Source: an uncultured Granulicatella sp. (GTDB lineage: Bacteria; Bacillota; Bacilli; Lactobacillales; Aerococcaceae). Taken from it: DNA of 41,446 bases. How positions within the stretch are numbered: position 1 is the first letter of the stretch; every line of letters starts with the position of its first letter. The DNA is taken from positions 1-41,446 of the forward strand of contig CAKPVL010000010.1 of assembly GCA_934193545.1 (NCBI GenBank), written 5' to 3'. The notes beneath the pieces are model-generated. The model did no database searches. It saw only the letters and a program-made list of their open reading frames with translations, and was not told the DNA's origin. Made by a program: the position numbers and the translations under genes. This document shows, piece by piece, positions 1-7,117 of the stretch.

Positions 1-10
1 ACAAAAAGGA

Positions 11-35
11 ATTAAGCAACAATTAGTTGCTTAAT
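11..35 (-). terminator. possible second terminator downstream of greA
   Basis: A perfect 10-bp stem (ATTAAGCAAC with GTTGCTTAAT, 5-nt loop) is followed on the minus strand by TCCTTTTTGT. It lies 50 bases beyond the strong greA terminator, so it may be a back-up, or it may belong to sequence outside the window. The T-run is interrupted. Confidence 0.4.
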
Positions 36-85
36 CCCTTCCTAAAATTCTTCATCAACACTATTTGACAAAGAGCCAATTAAAC

Positions 86-114
86 AAAAAAGAGCTAGGA
101 GATTTCCTAGCTCT
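86..114 (-). terminator. greA intrinsic terminator
   Basis: On the minus strand AGAGCTAGGA pairs with TCCTAGCTCT around a 4-nt loop and is followed by TTTTTTG. It starts about 20 bases after the greA stop codon. Confidence 0.85.
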
Positions 115-135
115 TCTCGTTTTCAAATGAATCGA

Positions 136-615
136 TTACGCAGATTGAATATCAATAATTCTGATCTTCATTTCTCCGCCTGGTGTTGGAATCACCACTT
201 CTTCATTTAATTTTTTACCAATAATTCCTTTGGCAATTGGAGAGTCATTTGAAATTTTACCTTCAACTGGGTTTGCTTCTGCACTACCCACGATTGTGTA
301 AGTTTCTTCGTCTCCATCTGGTAATTCGATAAACGTAATTTTTCTTCCTAGTGAAACAACATCTTTTTCTACATTGTTATCATCGATGATTTCCGCAAAA
401 CGAATCATTTTTTCTAACGTTGAAATACGTCCCTCTACGAATGCTTGCTCATCCTTAGCTGATTCATATTCAGAGTTTTCAGATAAGTCACCGTAGCTAC
501 GAGCAATTTTGATACGCTCTACGATTTCTTTACGTTTAACGACTTTTAATTCTTCTAATTCAGCTTCAAGTTTTGCTTTCCCTTCAAGCGTCATTGGAAA
601 TACTTTTTCAGTCAT
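136..615 (-). CDS. greA: transcription elongation factor GreA
   Basis: GreA binds the RNA polymerase secondary channel and stimulates cleavage of backtracked transcripts. The 159 residues match the usual GreA length of about 158. The N-terminal half is a charged coiled coil (residues 9-75) that carries the acidic tip [11 protein letters not shown], where the Asp and Glu coordinate the catalytic Mg2+ in this family. The C-terminal half is the FKBP-like globular domain, with the typical [13 protein letters not shown] end. A GGGGAG ribosome binding site 7 bases before the ATG supports the start. The gene stands alone between the udk terminator and its own terminator, so it should have its own promoter in 616-740. 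I could not choose a convincing -35/-10 pair there (TATAAA and GATAAT candidates both have poor -35 boxes). Confidence 0.97.
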   Translation of the reverse strand: MTEKVFPMTLEGKAKLEAELEELKVVKRKEIVERIKIARSYGDLSENSEYESAKDEQAFVEGRISTLEKMIRFAEIIDDNNVEKDVVSLGRKITFIELPDGDEETYTIVGSAEANPVEGKISNDSPIAKGIIGKKLNEEVVIPTPGGEMKIRIIDIQSA

Positions 616-740
616 ACGATTCTCCCCTATATCGTTTTTTTTAGATTATCTCAATCTACAATGCTAAAACTTTAACATTTTATAACCGAGATTGCAAGTC
701 TTATTTCAAATTTTAATTCGATTTTAAATATTCATCCCAT

Positions 741-773
741 AAAAAGCCCCTAGGATCAGCTTTCCTAGGGGTT
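741..773 (-). terminator. mltG-udk operon terminator
   Basis: On the minus strand CCCCTAGGA pairs with TCCTAGGGG and is followed by CTTTTTATG, starting a few bases after the udk stop codon. Confidence 0.85.
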
Positions 774-779
774 AACAAT

Positions 780-1412
780 TTAATTTAAATGAGATAAAAT
801 TGAAGCAATTTTTGTAGTCATTAAGTCAATCGCTACTGTATTTGAACCACCTTCTGGGATAATAATATCCGCGAATTTTTTCGTTGGTTCAATAAATTGG
901 TGATGCATTGGTTTTACAACCGACATATATTGGTTGATGATAGAATCGAGCGTTCTACCACGCTCCACCATGTCACGTTTAATACGGCGAATGATACGAA
1001 TATCATCGTCTGTATCTACATACACTTTGATGTCCATCAAATCACGTAAACGTTTATCTTCAAGAATTAAAATCCCTTCGATTAAGATGACATCTTTTGG
1101 TTCTTGATGAATCGTTTTATCGCTTCTTGTATGATTTTCGTAATCATATACGGGTTCTTCAATCGATTCAAAATTAATTAATTTATTCATATGTTCAATT
1201 AATAAATCTGTATCGAAAGCAAATGGATGGTCATAGTTCGTTTTTAAACGTTCTTCAAACGGCATATGACTTTGATCTTTATAATAGTAGTCTTGATCAA
1301 TTTTACAAATCGTTAAATCTGGAAAGTTCTCCAAAATTTTACGACTCACACTTGTTTTCCCACTCCCAGAACCACCAGTAACTCCGATAACGATTGGCTT
1401 TTTCTTTTCCAT
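780..1412 (-). CDS. udk: uridine kinase
   Basis: Phosphorylates uridine and cytidine to UMP and CMP in pyrimidine salvage, in the cytoplasm. The 210-residue protein has the Walker A loop [12 protein letters not shown] at residues 10-21, the [33 protein letters not shown] uridine kinase region spread over residues 39-67 (key residues D39, Y42, H63), the YDYENHTR substrate loop near residue 90, and [12 protein letters not shown] near residue 145. Length and motifs are normal for bacterial Udk. The start has AAGGAG 7 bases upstream, inside the end of mltG; only 3 bases separate the mltG stop codon from the udk ATG, so the two genes are cotranscribed and probably translationally coupled. A strong terminator follows. 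Confidence 0.96.
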   Translation of the reverse strand: MEKKKPIVIGVTGGSGSGKTSVSRKILENFPDLTICKIDQDYYYKDQSHMPFEERLKTNYDHPFAFDTDLLIEHMNKLINFESIEEPVYDYENHTRSDKTIHQEPKDVILIEGILILEDKRLRDLMDIKVYVDTDDDIRIIRRIKRDMVERGRTLDSIINQYMSVVKPMHHQFIEPTKKFADIIIPEGGSNTVAIDLMTTKIASILSHLN

Positions 1413-1415
1413 GAC

Positions 1416-2561
1416 CTACTCCTTATTATCAATATACTTAGCTTTTAACTCTAAATGTTCCTCATACGTTTTCGCATAGTAGATTTCTTTTGTATGAATA
1501 TCTGCTAGGAAGTATAAGTAATCTGTTTTCTCTGGTTCTAACGCTGCTACGATAGCATCCTCACTTGGACTATTATATGGTCCAGGCCCTACGCCATAGT
1601 TTTGATATAAGTTGTATGGAGAATCTACTTCTAAATCTTCTAAAGAAAGAGCTTCTTTGTGTTCGCCTAAAGCGTATTGAACAGATACGTCTGTTTGAAG
1701 CTTCATATCATCTTTAATACGGTTATGGAATACGCTAGAGATTTTCTTACGATCTTCTAGTTTAGTTCCTTCTTTTTCAATTAAAGAAGCCATTGCCATA
1801 ATTTCTTGCAATGTATAGTCACTTGCTAAAATCTTATCGTAGTATTTCGACATGACTTCATCTGTTTTAGCAACCATTTCTGTAATTAACATTTGAAGTG
1901 TTTTTGAGTCATTCATATCGTATGTCGCTGGGAATAAGTATCCTTCAAGCACATATTTTACTTGGTAGCCATTAAATGATTGAGTCAATAATTTCGGGAA
2001 TTTTTGAACTAAATAACGTAAGAAATCTTCGTCTTGAACTTTTGCCATGAAATCTTCGGCAGAGTATTTTGTAGATTTCTCAACTTCTTTCGCGATTTCT
2101 GTTAATTGTTCCCCTTCACGAATCAGAACTTTTGTCGCGTTTTGATCTTTATCTTTTCCTTGACCAGAAAGTTCCGCGATAATTTCGTCGAGTGTCATGC
2201 TTTTAGAAACATGGTACAATCCTGATTTAAATCCAGAAACGTTTTTGAATTTCAAATAGAAGTTAAAAAGTTTCGAATTACGGATAATCCCTTCTTTTTC
2301 AAGTGCTTTTGATACGTCTTTGACAGATGCGCCTTGTTCAATTTCAAATGAAACAAGTTCTGTTTGAGCTGTATCAACTGGTTGTGTTTCTCCTTTAATG
2401 TAATTCCAAGTAAAGAATCCTCCTACTAGGACAATTACTAAAAGTGCTATCATAAAATATTTCATTATCTTTTTGATAATAGAAGTTTCCTTTTTACGAA
2501 TATCGCGTTTCGTATCCGTATCAGAAATTAAGGAATGTTTTTTATGTTCTTCTTGAGACAT
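1416..2561 (-). CDS. mltG: endolytic murein transglycosylase MltG (YceG-like)
   Basis: MltG cleaves nascent peptidoglycan strands at the outer face of the membrane and is thought to set glycan chain length during peripheral growth. The 381-residue protein has a charged cytoplasmic N-terminus (1-34), one transmembrane helix at about 35-55, a LysM-like segment (about 68-120), and the YceG catalytic domain with ASLIEKEG at 258-265. Glu262 corresponds to the catalytic Glu of the family. The long cytoplasmic tail is typical of Lactobacillales rather than E. coli. AAGGGGG lies 7 bases upstream of the ATG. A TATAAT box at 2609-2614 is the likely promoter. mltG follows the ireB-ruvX-yrzB cluster and precedes udk and greA. 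Confidence 0.95.
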   Translation of the reverse strand: MSQEEHKKHSLISDTDTKRDIRKKETSIIKKIMKYFMIALLVIVLVGGFFTWNYIKGETQPVDTAQTELVSFEIEQGASVKDVSKALEKEGIIRNSKLFNFYLKFKNVSGFKSGLYHVSKSMTLDEIIAELSGQGKDKDQNATKVLIREGEQLTEIAKEVEKSTKYSAEDFMAKVQDEDFLRYLVQKFPKLLTQSFNGYQVKYVLEGYLFPATYDMNDSKTLQMLITEMVAKTDEVMSKYYDKILASDYTLQEIMAMASLIEKEGTKLEDRKKISSVFHNRIKDDMKLQTDVSVQYALGEHKEALSLEDLEVDSPYNLYQNYGVGPGPYNSPSEDAIVAALEPEKTDYLYFLADIHTKEIYYAKTYEEHLELKAKYIDNKE

Positions 2562-2608
2562 TGTCTTCCCCCTTAAATTGGCATCAAATGATAACCATAG
2601 TTGTAGTT

Positions 2609-2637
2609 ATTATACCTCATTCTTATTGAAAAATGAA
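2609..2637 (-). promoter_or_regulatory. mltG promoter
   Basis: Minus-strand TATAAT at 2609-2614, with a weak -35 (TTCATT, 2632-2637) 17 bases away. It lies between the terminator of the upstream gene and mltG. Confidence 0.55.
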
Positions 2638-2668
2638 GAAAGTCTATCATAAAGAGTGCCCTTCCAAC

Positions 2669-2698
2669 AAAAAAAGCTTGAGGTTTCCCCCAAGCTCT
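2669..2698 (-). terminator. terminator of the ireB-ruvX-yrzB operon
   Basis: On the minus strand AGAGCTTGGGG pairs with CCTCAAGCT and is followed by seven T, starting 8 bases after the stop codon. Confidence 0.8.
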
Positions 2699-2706
2699 AT
2701 TGTTGA

Positions 2707-3030
2707 TTATAAATCTTCTTCAGCTAAGAATGTGTTTAATACTTCTTCAACCATATCCCATTCAGCTTCTGTTTCGATTGGGTTTAATTGACCTTCAGTA
2801 CCATCTTCGCCTTCAACATATGAGAATGCTTGTAATTCTACTTCTTCTCCTTCAGGAATTCCTGCTGGGTAGCATAATACATATGATTTGTTGAAATCAT
2901 CAGATTCGAAAGTGAATAATACTTCGTGTAAAATTTCATTTCCTTCTTCGTCGATGATTGTAATATGTTCGTGACCTTCGTGGCCTTCTAAGTGATCATG
3001 TTCATGATCGTGATCGTGATGTTCTGTCAT
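2707..3030 (-). CDS. DUF1292 (YrzB/UPF0473) family protein with His-rich N-terminus
   Basis: A small acidic cytoplasmic protein of unknown function, 107 residues. Residues 23-107 carry the family core: [29 protein letters not shown] and a very acidic C-terminus ending in [12 protein letters not shown]. The first 22 residues are unusual because they hold 9 His among Asp and Glu ([10 protein letters not shown], then HEGHEH), a pattern that could bind divalent metals. Bacillus YrzB starts almost directly at the ITIVD segment, so this is an added N-terminal tail. GAGGAAAG lies upstream of the ATG. It is the third gene of the ireB-ruvX-yrzB cluster, conserved downstream of alaS in Firmicutes, and is followed by a terminator. 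Confidence 0.9.
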   Translation of the reverse strand: MTEHHDHDHEHDHLEGHEGHEHITIIDEEGNEILHEVLFTFESDDFNKSYVLCYPAGIPEGEEVELQAFSYVEGEDGTEGQLNPIETEAEWDMVEEVLNTFLAEEDL

Positions 3031-3050
3031 TTTCTTTCCTCTTTCCTTTG

Positions 3051-3476
3051 TTATTGATTTCCATTTAAATCTAAATAGTTTTGCAAAATCATGACTGCAG
3101 CTAGCATATCAATGACTTGTTTGCGTTTCTTTCTTGAAACATTACCCTCTTCGACAAGCATTCGTTCCGCCTGCATCGTCGTGAGTCTTTCGTCATGATA
3201 GACGATTGGAATTTCTAGTCGTTTCTCTAGGCTTGCACCATAACGACGGGACGCTTCTACACGTGGTCCTTCTGTATTATTCATGTTCTTTGGAAGACCG
3301 ATGACAATTTTCTCAACACCGTACTCTTCCACTAACTCGACAACACGTTTGAACCCGAATTCTGAAGCATTCTCATTAATCGGAATTGTTTCAACCCCTT
3401 GAGCAGTCCAGCCCATTAAATCACTAACGGCAACGCCCACAGTTTTACTTCCGACATCTAATCCCATTAATCTCAT
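3051..3476 (-). CDS. ruvX: RuvX/YqgF-type putative pre-16S rRNA nuclease
   Basis: A RNase H-fold nuclease of the YqgF family, credited with 5' maturation of 16S rRNA (formerly a putative Holliday junction resolvase). I chose the ATG at 3476, giving 141 residues starting [12 protein letters not shown], the usual family start. The reading frame is open 20 codons further upstream, but those overlap ireB and match nothing in the family. Catalytic acidic residues are visible in [15 protein letters not shown] (Asp7), in the IGLPKNMN...G loop, in YHDERLTT and in IDMLAA near the C-terminus. The ireB stop codon ends 1 base before this ATG, so the two are coupled. Confidence 0.94.
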   Translation of the reverse strand: MRLMGLDVGSKTVGVAVSDLMGWTAQGVETIPINENASEFGFKRVVELVEEYGVEKIVIGLPKNMNNTEGPRVEASRRYGASLEKRLEIPIVYHDERLTTMQAERMLVEEGNVSRKKRKQVIDMLAAVMILQNYLDLNGNQ

Positions 3477-3477
3477 A

Positions 3478-3744
3478 CTAGGCATCTCTTCCTGTTGAGC
3501 GGATATAATGTCTAATGAGTTCTTCCAAAATCTCATCTCTTTCGTGGCGACGAATTAGGTTACGTGCATCACGATGTCTTGGAATATAAGCTGGGTCTCC
3601 AGATAACAAATATCCTACGATTTGATTAATCGAACTATATCCCTTCTCATTCAACGCATCATAAACGATGGTTAATGTTTCTTGAACGGTTTTTTCGTCC
3701 TTTTCGTTAAATTTAAATAGGACTGTTTCATCTATTGAACTCAT
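3478..3744 (-). CDS. ireB: IreB family regulatory phosphoprotein (UPF0297/YrzL)
   Basis: In Enterococcus, IreB is a small dimeric protein phosphorylated by the PASTA kinase IreK, and it restrains cephalosporin resistance. This 88-residue copy has the highly conserved core [18 protein letters not shown] followed by the [17 protein letters not shown] segment, and an N-terminal Thr (Thr7 in [12 protein letters not shown]) in the region phosphorylated in Enterococcus. GAGGTG lies 7 bases before the ATG. It is the first gene of the ireB-ruvX-yrzB operon and has its own promoter, downstream of the alaS terminator. No PASTA kinase gene is in the window. Confidence 0.94.
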   Translation of the reverse strand: MSSIDETVLFKFNEKDEKTVQETLTIVYDALNEKGYSSINQIVGYLLSGDPAYIPRHRDARNLIRRHERDEILEELIRHYIRSTGRDA

Positions 3745-3773
3745 AGCGACACCTCATTTCAATATATATACTT

Positions 3774-3802
3774 ATTCTACAAGATTTTGGATGAAACTAC
3801 AA
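3774..3802 (-). promoter_or_regulatory. promoter of ireB-ruvX-yrzB
   Basis: Minus-strand -35 TTGTAG (3797-3802), 17-base spacer, -10 TAGAAT (3774-3779). The predicted start lies about 25 bases before the ireB ATG. Confidence 0.6.
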
Positions 3803-3854
3803 TTGATACTTACCGATTCTTAATATTTAGAAAGCCTTTCCTTTGCTTTAAAAT

Positions 3855-3898
3855 CAAAAACCTTCCACGGGACTCTCTTCAAATCCCATGGAAGGTTT
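3855..3898 (-). terminator. alaS terminator
   Basis: A long minus-strand hairpin (AACCTTCCAYGGGA with its complement, one mismatch) is followed by TTTTTGATTTT, directly after the alaS stop codon. Confidence 0.85.
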
Positions 3899-3912
3899 CA
3901 TTTTGCATTACA

Positions 3913-6555
3913 TTATTTAGCTAAATATTCTTTAAGCAATTCGAATGCTTGTGGAATACCTGCAGGGTTCTTACCACCTGCTTGAGCCATATCAGGACGG
4001 CCTCCGCCTCCACCTTGGATTGCTGGAGCAATTGCCTTAATGATATCGCCTGCTTTTAATCCTTTTGCATTTGCGTCTTTCGATACGGCTACTAAAAGGT
4101 TTGCTTTATCCGCAGAGGCTGTACCTACTACGAAGATATCGCTCGCACCTTTTTGTCTCCATGTATCTGCTAATTGACGTAATTCATCCATTTCTTTATT
4201 TTCAAGAGCGACAGTAATGAATGAAGTTCCGTTCACTTCTTCTACATTGTTGAAGACATCTGCGACTTCAGCTTTCATGATTTTAGCTTTTAGTTTCGCA
4301 ATTTCGCCGTTTGCTTCTTTCAATTCTTGACCTAAAGTAGCCACGCGTTCTACAACTGTATCCAATTGGATGGCTTTCACTTCACCAGCTACTTGTTTTA
4401 ATAAGTTTTCGTGATGGCTTAATAAGTCGAAGGCTTCTTTACTTGTGACAGCTTCGATACGACGAACACCGGCACCGATACCAGATTCAGAAACAATCTT
4501 GAACAATCCGATTTCTTGAGTGTTCGCTACATGGATACCACCACAGAGTTCGATTGACCAGTCACCAATGTTGACCATACGAACTAAGTTGCCGTATTTT
4601 TCACCAAAGAGTGCCATTGCGCCACGGCTTTTCGCATCTTCTAGTGTTGTTTCAACAGTAATGACTTCTAAACCAGCCCAGATTTTTTCGTTTACGATAC
4701 GTTCCATTTCAGCTAATTCTTCAGAAGTAACTTGTCCGAAGTGACTGAAGTCGAAACGTAATCCAGTTGGTGTTACAAGAGAACCAGCTTGGTTTGCGTG
4801 AGTTCCTAAAACATCTTTTAATGCTTGGTGTAATAAGTGAGTTGCTGTATGGTTTTTAATGATTTTCGCACGTTCAGACGCATCCACCACTAATGTGTAA
4901 GTTGAGTTTACTTGTAAGTCGCCTAACACTTCTACAGTGTGTAATGGTTGTCCATTAGGAGCTTTCTTCACTTGTAATACATTCGCAACTACTGTACCGT
5001 TCGCGTCTTGAATTGTACCGTGGTCGGCTAATTGTCCACCCATTTCAGCATAGAAAGGTGTACGGTCGAATACTAATTGAGCATGAGCATCTTTATGTGC
5101 AGATTCTACTAACTCATCATCGACAACAATCGCTTTTAACACGCCTTCTTCTGTAGTTGAAGCATATCCAACGAATTCACTCTCTACATTGATGTCACGT
5201 AATACTGCAGATTGTACGTTCATTGATGTTTCTGTATTACGAGCAGCACGCGCACGGTCTTTTTGAGCTTGCATTTCTGCTTGGAATCCTTCTTCATCGA
5301 CAGTGAAACCATTGTCGCTTGCGTATTCTAATGTTAATTCATATGGGAATCCATAAGTATCATATAGTTTGAACGCATTTTCGCCAGAAAGTGTTGTTTC
5401 GTTAGAAGCTTTCATGTCCGCAAAAATAGTTTCTAAGATTGCTAAACCGTCGTGAATTGTTTCTTGGAAACGATCCTCTTCGTTGGCAATCACTTTTTGA
5501 ATGAATTCCATGTTTTCAGTGACTTCTGGATAGTAGCTGTGCATAATTTGAGCAACAGTTGGAACTAATTTAGTTAAGAATGAACCTTGAATTCCTAAAC
5601 GTTGTCCGTGCATTACTGAACGACGGATTAAACGACGGATGATATATCCACGACCTTCGTTTGAAGGAAGCGCGCCATCCCCAATCGCAAAGCTTACTGC
5701 ACGAATGTGGTCAGCGATCACTTTGAATGATACGTCAGTTTCTTTAGATTCATTGTATTTCTTGCCATCGCTTAAGCTTTCTAATTGCTTAATAATTGGC
5801 ATAAATAAGTCTGTTTCGAAGTTTGTTGGTGTATCTTGGATAACAGAAACTACACGTTCAAGACCCATCCCCGTATCGACGTTCTTATGTGGTAATGGTG
5901 GATAAGTTCCGTCTGGCATATGGTTGAATTGAGAGAATACTAAGTTCCAAATTTCTAAGTAACGTTCGTTTTCTCCTCCAGGATAGTTTTCTGGATCATC
6001 TTCTGCTAAGTTATTATATTTTTCTCCACGGTCGTAGAAAATCTCAGTATCCGGACCACATGGACCTGCACCGATATCCCAGAAGTTATCTTCTACTGGA
6101 ATGATATGATCTTCAGGAAGACCTACTTTATCCATCCATAACGCTTTTGTTTCTGGATCTTCTGGATAGTAAGTTACGTATAGACGGTCTGGATCAAGTC
6201 CTAACCATTTTTCGCTTGTTAAGAATTCCCATGCCCATGGAATTACTTCTTCTTTGAAGTAGTCCCCGATTGAGAAGTTCCCCATCATTTCGAATAATGT
6301 ATGGTGACGAGCTGTGTGCCCTACGTTTTCGATATCGTTTGTACGAATACTCTTTTGAGCATTTGTAATACGTGGAACTTCTGGTGTTTCAGTTCCATCG
6401 AAGTATTTCTTAAGAGTCGCAACCCCTGAGTTAATCCATAATAATGTTGGATCGTTGACAGGAATTAAGCTCGCACTTGGTTGCACCTTATGTCCTTTTT
6501 CTTGGAAGAAATCAAGGTACATTTGACGAATTTCGCTACTTGATAATTTTTTCAT
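3913..6555 (-). CDS. alaS: alanyl-tRNA synthetase
   Basis: Charges tRNA-Ala with alanine and edits mischarged Ser and Gly. The ATG at 6555 gives 880 residues, the normal bacterial size, and has AAGGAG 7 bases upstream. The reading frame is open further upstream only because it runs through the T-box; those residues are not AlaRS. In order: class II aminoacylation core (about 1-240, with RITNAQKSIRTNDIENVG and ARHHTLFEMMGNFSIGDYF), tRNA recognition region, editing domain with zinc ligands in NHTATH (His569, His573) and ELCGGIH (Cys671, His675), and the C-Ala domain ending in the Gly-rich GGGGGRPDMAQAGGK stretch. It is expressed alone from a T-box-controlled promoter. Confidence 0.98.
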   Translation of the reverse strand: MKKLSSSEIRQMYLDFFQEKGHKVQPSASLIPVNDPTLLWINSGVATLKKYFDGTETPEVPRITNAQKSIRTNDIENVGHTARHHTLFEMMGNFSIGDYFKEEVIPWAWEFLTSEKWLGLDPDRLYVTYYPEDPETKALWMDKVGLPEDHIIPVEDNFWDIGAGPCGPDTEIFYDRGEKYNNLAEDDPENYPGGENERYLEIWNLVFSQFNHMPDGTYPPLPHKNVDTGMGLERVVSVIQDTPTNFETDLFMPIIKQLESLSDGKKYNESKETDVSFKVIADHIRAVSFAIGDGALPSNEGRGYIIRRLIRRSVMHGQRLGIQGSFLTKLVPTVAQIMHSYYPEVTENMEFIQKVIANEEDRFQETIHDGLAILETIFADMKASNETTLSGENAFKLYDTYGFPYELTLEYASDNGFTVDEEGFQAEMQAQKDRARAARNTETSMNVQSAVLRDINVESEFVGYASTTEEGVLKAIVVDDELVESAHKDAHAQLVFDRTPFYAEMGGQLADHGTIQDANGTVVANVLQVKKAPNGQPLHTVEVLGDLQVNSTYTLVVDASERAKIIKNHTATHLLHQALKDVLGTHANQAGSLVTPTGLRFDFSHFGQVTSEELAEMERIVNEKIWAGLEVITVETTLEDAKSRGAMALFGEKYGNLVRMVNIGDWSIELCGGIHVANTQEIGLFKIVSESGIGAGVRRIEAVTSKEAFDLLSHHENLLKQVAGEVKAIQLDTVVERVATLGQELKEANGEIAKLKAKIMKAEVADVFNNVEEVNGTSFITVALENKEMDELRQLADTWRQKGASDIFVVGTASADKANLLVAVSKDANAKGLKAGDIIKAIAPAIQGGGGGRPDMAQAGGKNPAGIPQAFELLKEYLAK

Positions 6556-6580
6556 CTTCATTCTCCTTCTTTTTGTAAAT

Positions 6581-6787
6581 AAAAAAACTGCCCCATTGCT
6601 GCAAGGGCGTCCTACCGCGGTACCACCTTGCTTACAATGAAACAGCTGTTCATTCATCTCTAATTCCGATAACGCTGGAAGGGCGTTTGTATTTCTACAA
6701 AGTTTTCAATCGGGAGCACGATTTTGATGGCTATTTTCACCAGACAAGCCTCTCTAATAAGTAAAATCTCAATCCGATTGCTTACCT
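6581..6787 (-). promoter_or_regulatory. T-box riboswitch (alanine, GCU specifier) before alaS
   Basis: A tRNA-sensing leader. The minus strand contains the hallmark T-box AAGGTGGTACCGCG at 6616-6629, which pairs with the free tRNA acceptor end. It is followed by an intrinsic terminator (GCCC...GGGC with seven T at 6581-6587) whose 5' arm overlaps the antiterminator. The Stem I base is formed by CAATCGG (6774-6780) and CCGATTG (6708-6714). GCU, an alanine codon, lies just before the closing strand at 6715-6717, in the position expected for the specifier. Uncharged tRNA-Ala should stabilise the antiterminator and switch alaS on. Confidence 0.92.
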
Positions 6788-6792
6788 TTAGA

Positions 6793-6821
6793 AGTATACG
6801 AAAAGCGCCTAGTTTTGTCAA
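6793..6821 (-). promoter_or_regulatory. alaS promoter
   Basis: Minus-strand consensus -35 TTGACA (6816-6821), 17-base spacer, -10 TATACT (6793-6798). Predicted transcription start about 6787, just before Stem I of the T-box. Confidence 0.85.
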
Positions 6822-6865
6822 CTATTCTAAGGGGTTGTGATTTAAGTTCTCCCTTCATTACTGCA

Positions 6866-6964
6866 TCATCTGAACGATTTGTGTATAAATAATGGCAATA
6901 CACATGGTGAGAAAAAGGATAGGAATCCTTCGAAAAATACGCTTCTCCATAAAACAAAATCCAT
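6866..6964 (-). pseudogene. 5' remnant of a ccdA/DsbD-type gene
   Basis: A 32-codon frame with AGGAAAG 9 bases before its ATG encodes FFEGFLSFFSPCVLPL at residues 10-25. This matches the first membrane helix of CcdA (thiol-disulfide electron transporter), where the SPCVLPL motif carries the first redox Cys. After PL the sequence stops matching and a TGA follows within 8 codons. The other five to six helices and the second Cys are absent; the alaS promoter begins 45 bases further on. So it reads as the surviving 5' end of a deleted gene. The family match is by eye, from a short but distinctive motif. It could still be expressed as a small membrane peptide. The rest of the gap between ezrA and alaS holds only a small inverted repeat (ATCAGTT / AACTGAT, 6989-7012), the alaS promoter and its T-box. 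Confidence 0.6.
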
Positions 6965-7071
6965 AAAACACTTTCCTATGATTAAAATATCAGTTATACA
7001 TTAAAAACTGATTGATACATGCTTATTTTAATACAGTCTAATCTAGGAACAAAAAGACCTATTTCAACATA

Positions 7072-7102
7072 TAAAAGCCACGTGAGTTTTCACCCACGTG
7101 GC
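7072..7102 (-). terminator. ezrA terminator
   Basis: Minus-strand stem GCCACGTGGGTG with its complement (4-nt loop, one mismatch region), followed by TTTTATATG, 15 bases after the ezrA stop codon. Confidence 0.85.
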
Positions 7103-7117
7103 TTAATCATTTATCTA

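Noticed and set aside
6556..6657. 34-codon N-terminal extension of alaS
   Set aside because: These codons are the T-box antiterminator and terminator; the residues are not part of any AlaRS.
6769..6957. 62-codon minus-strand ORF upstream of alaS
   Set aside because: It overlaps the ccdA remnant in another frame, the alaS promoter and T-box Stem I, and has no family resemblance.
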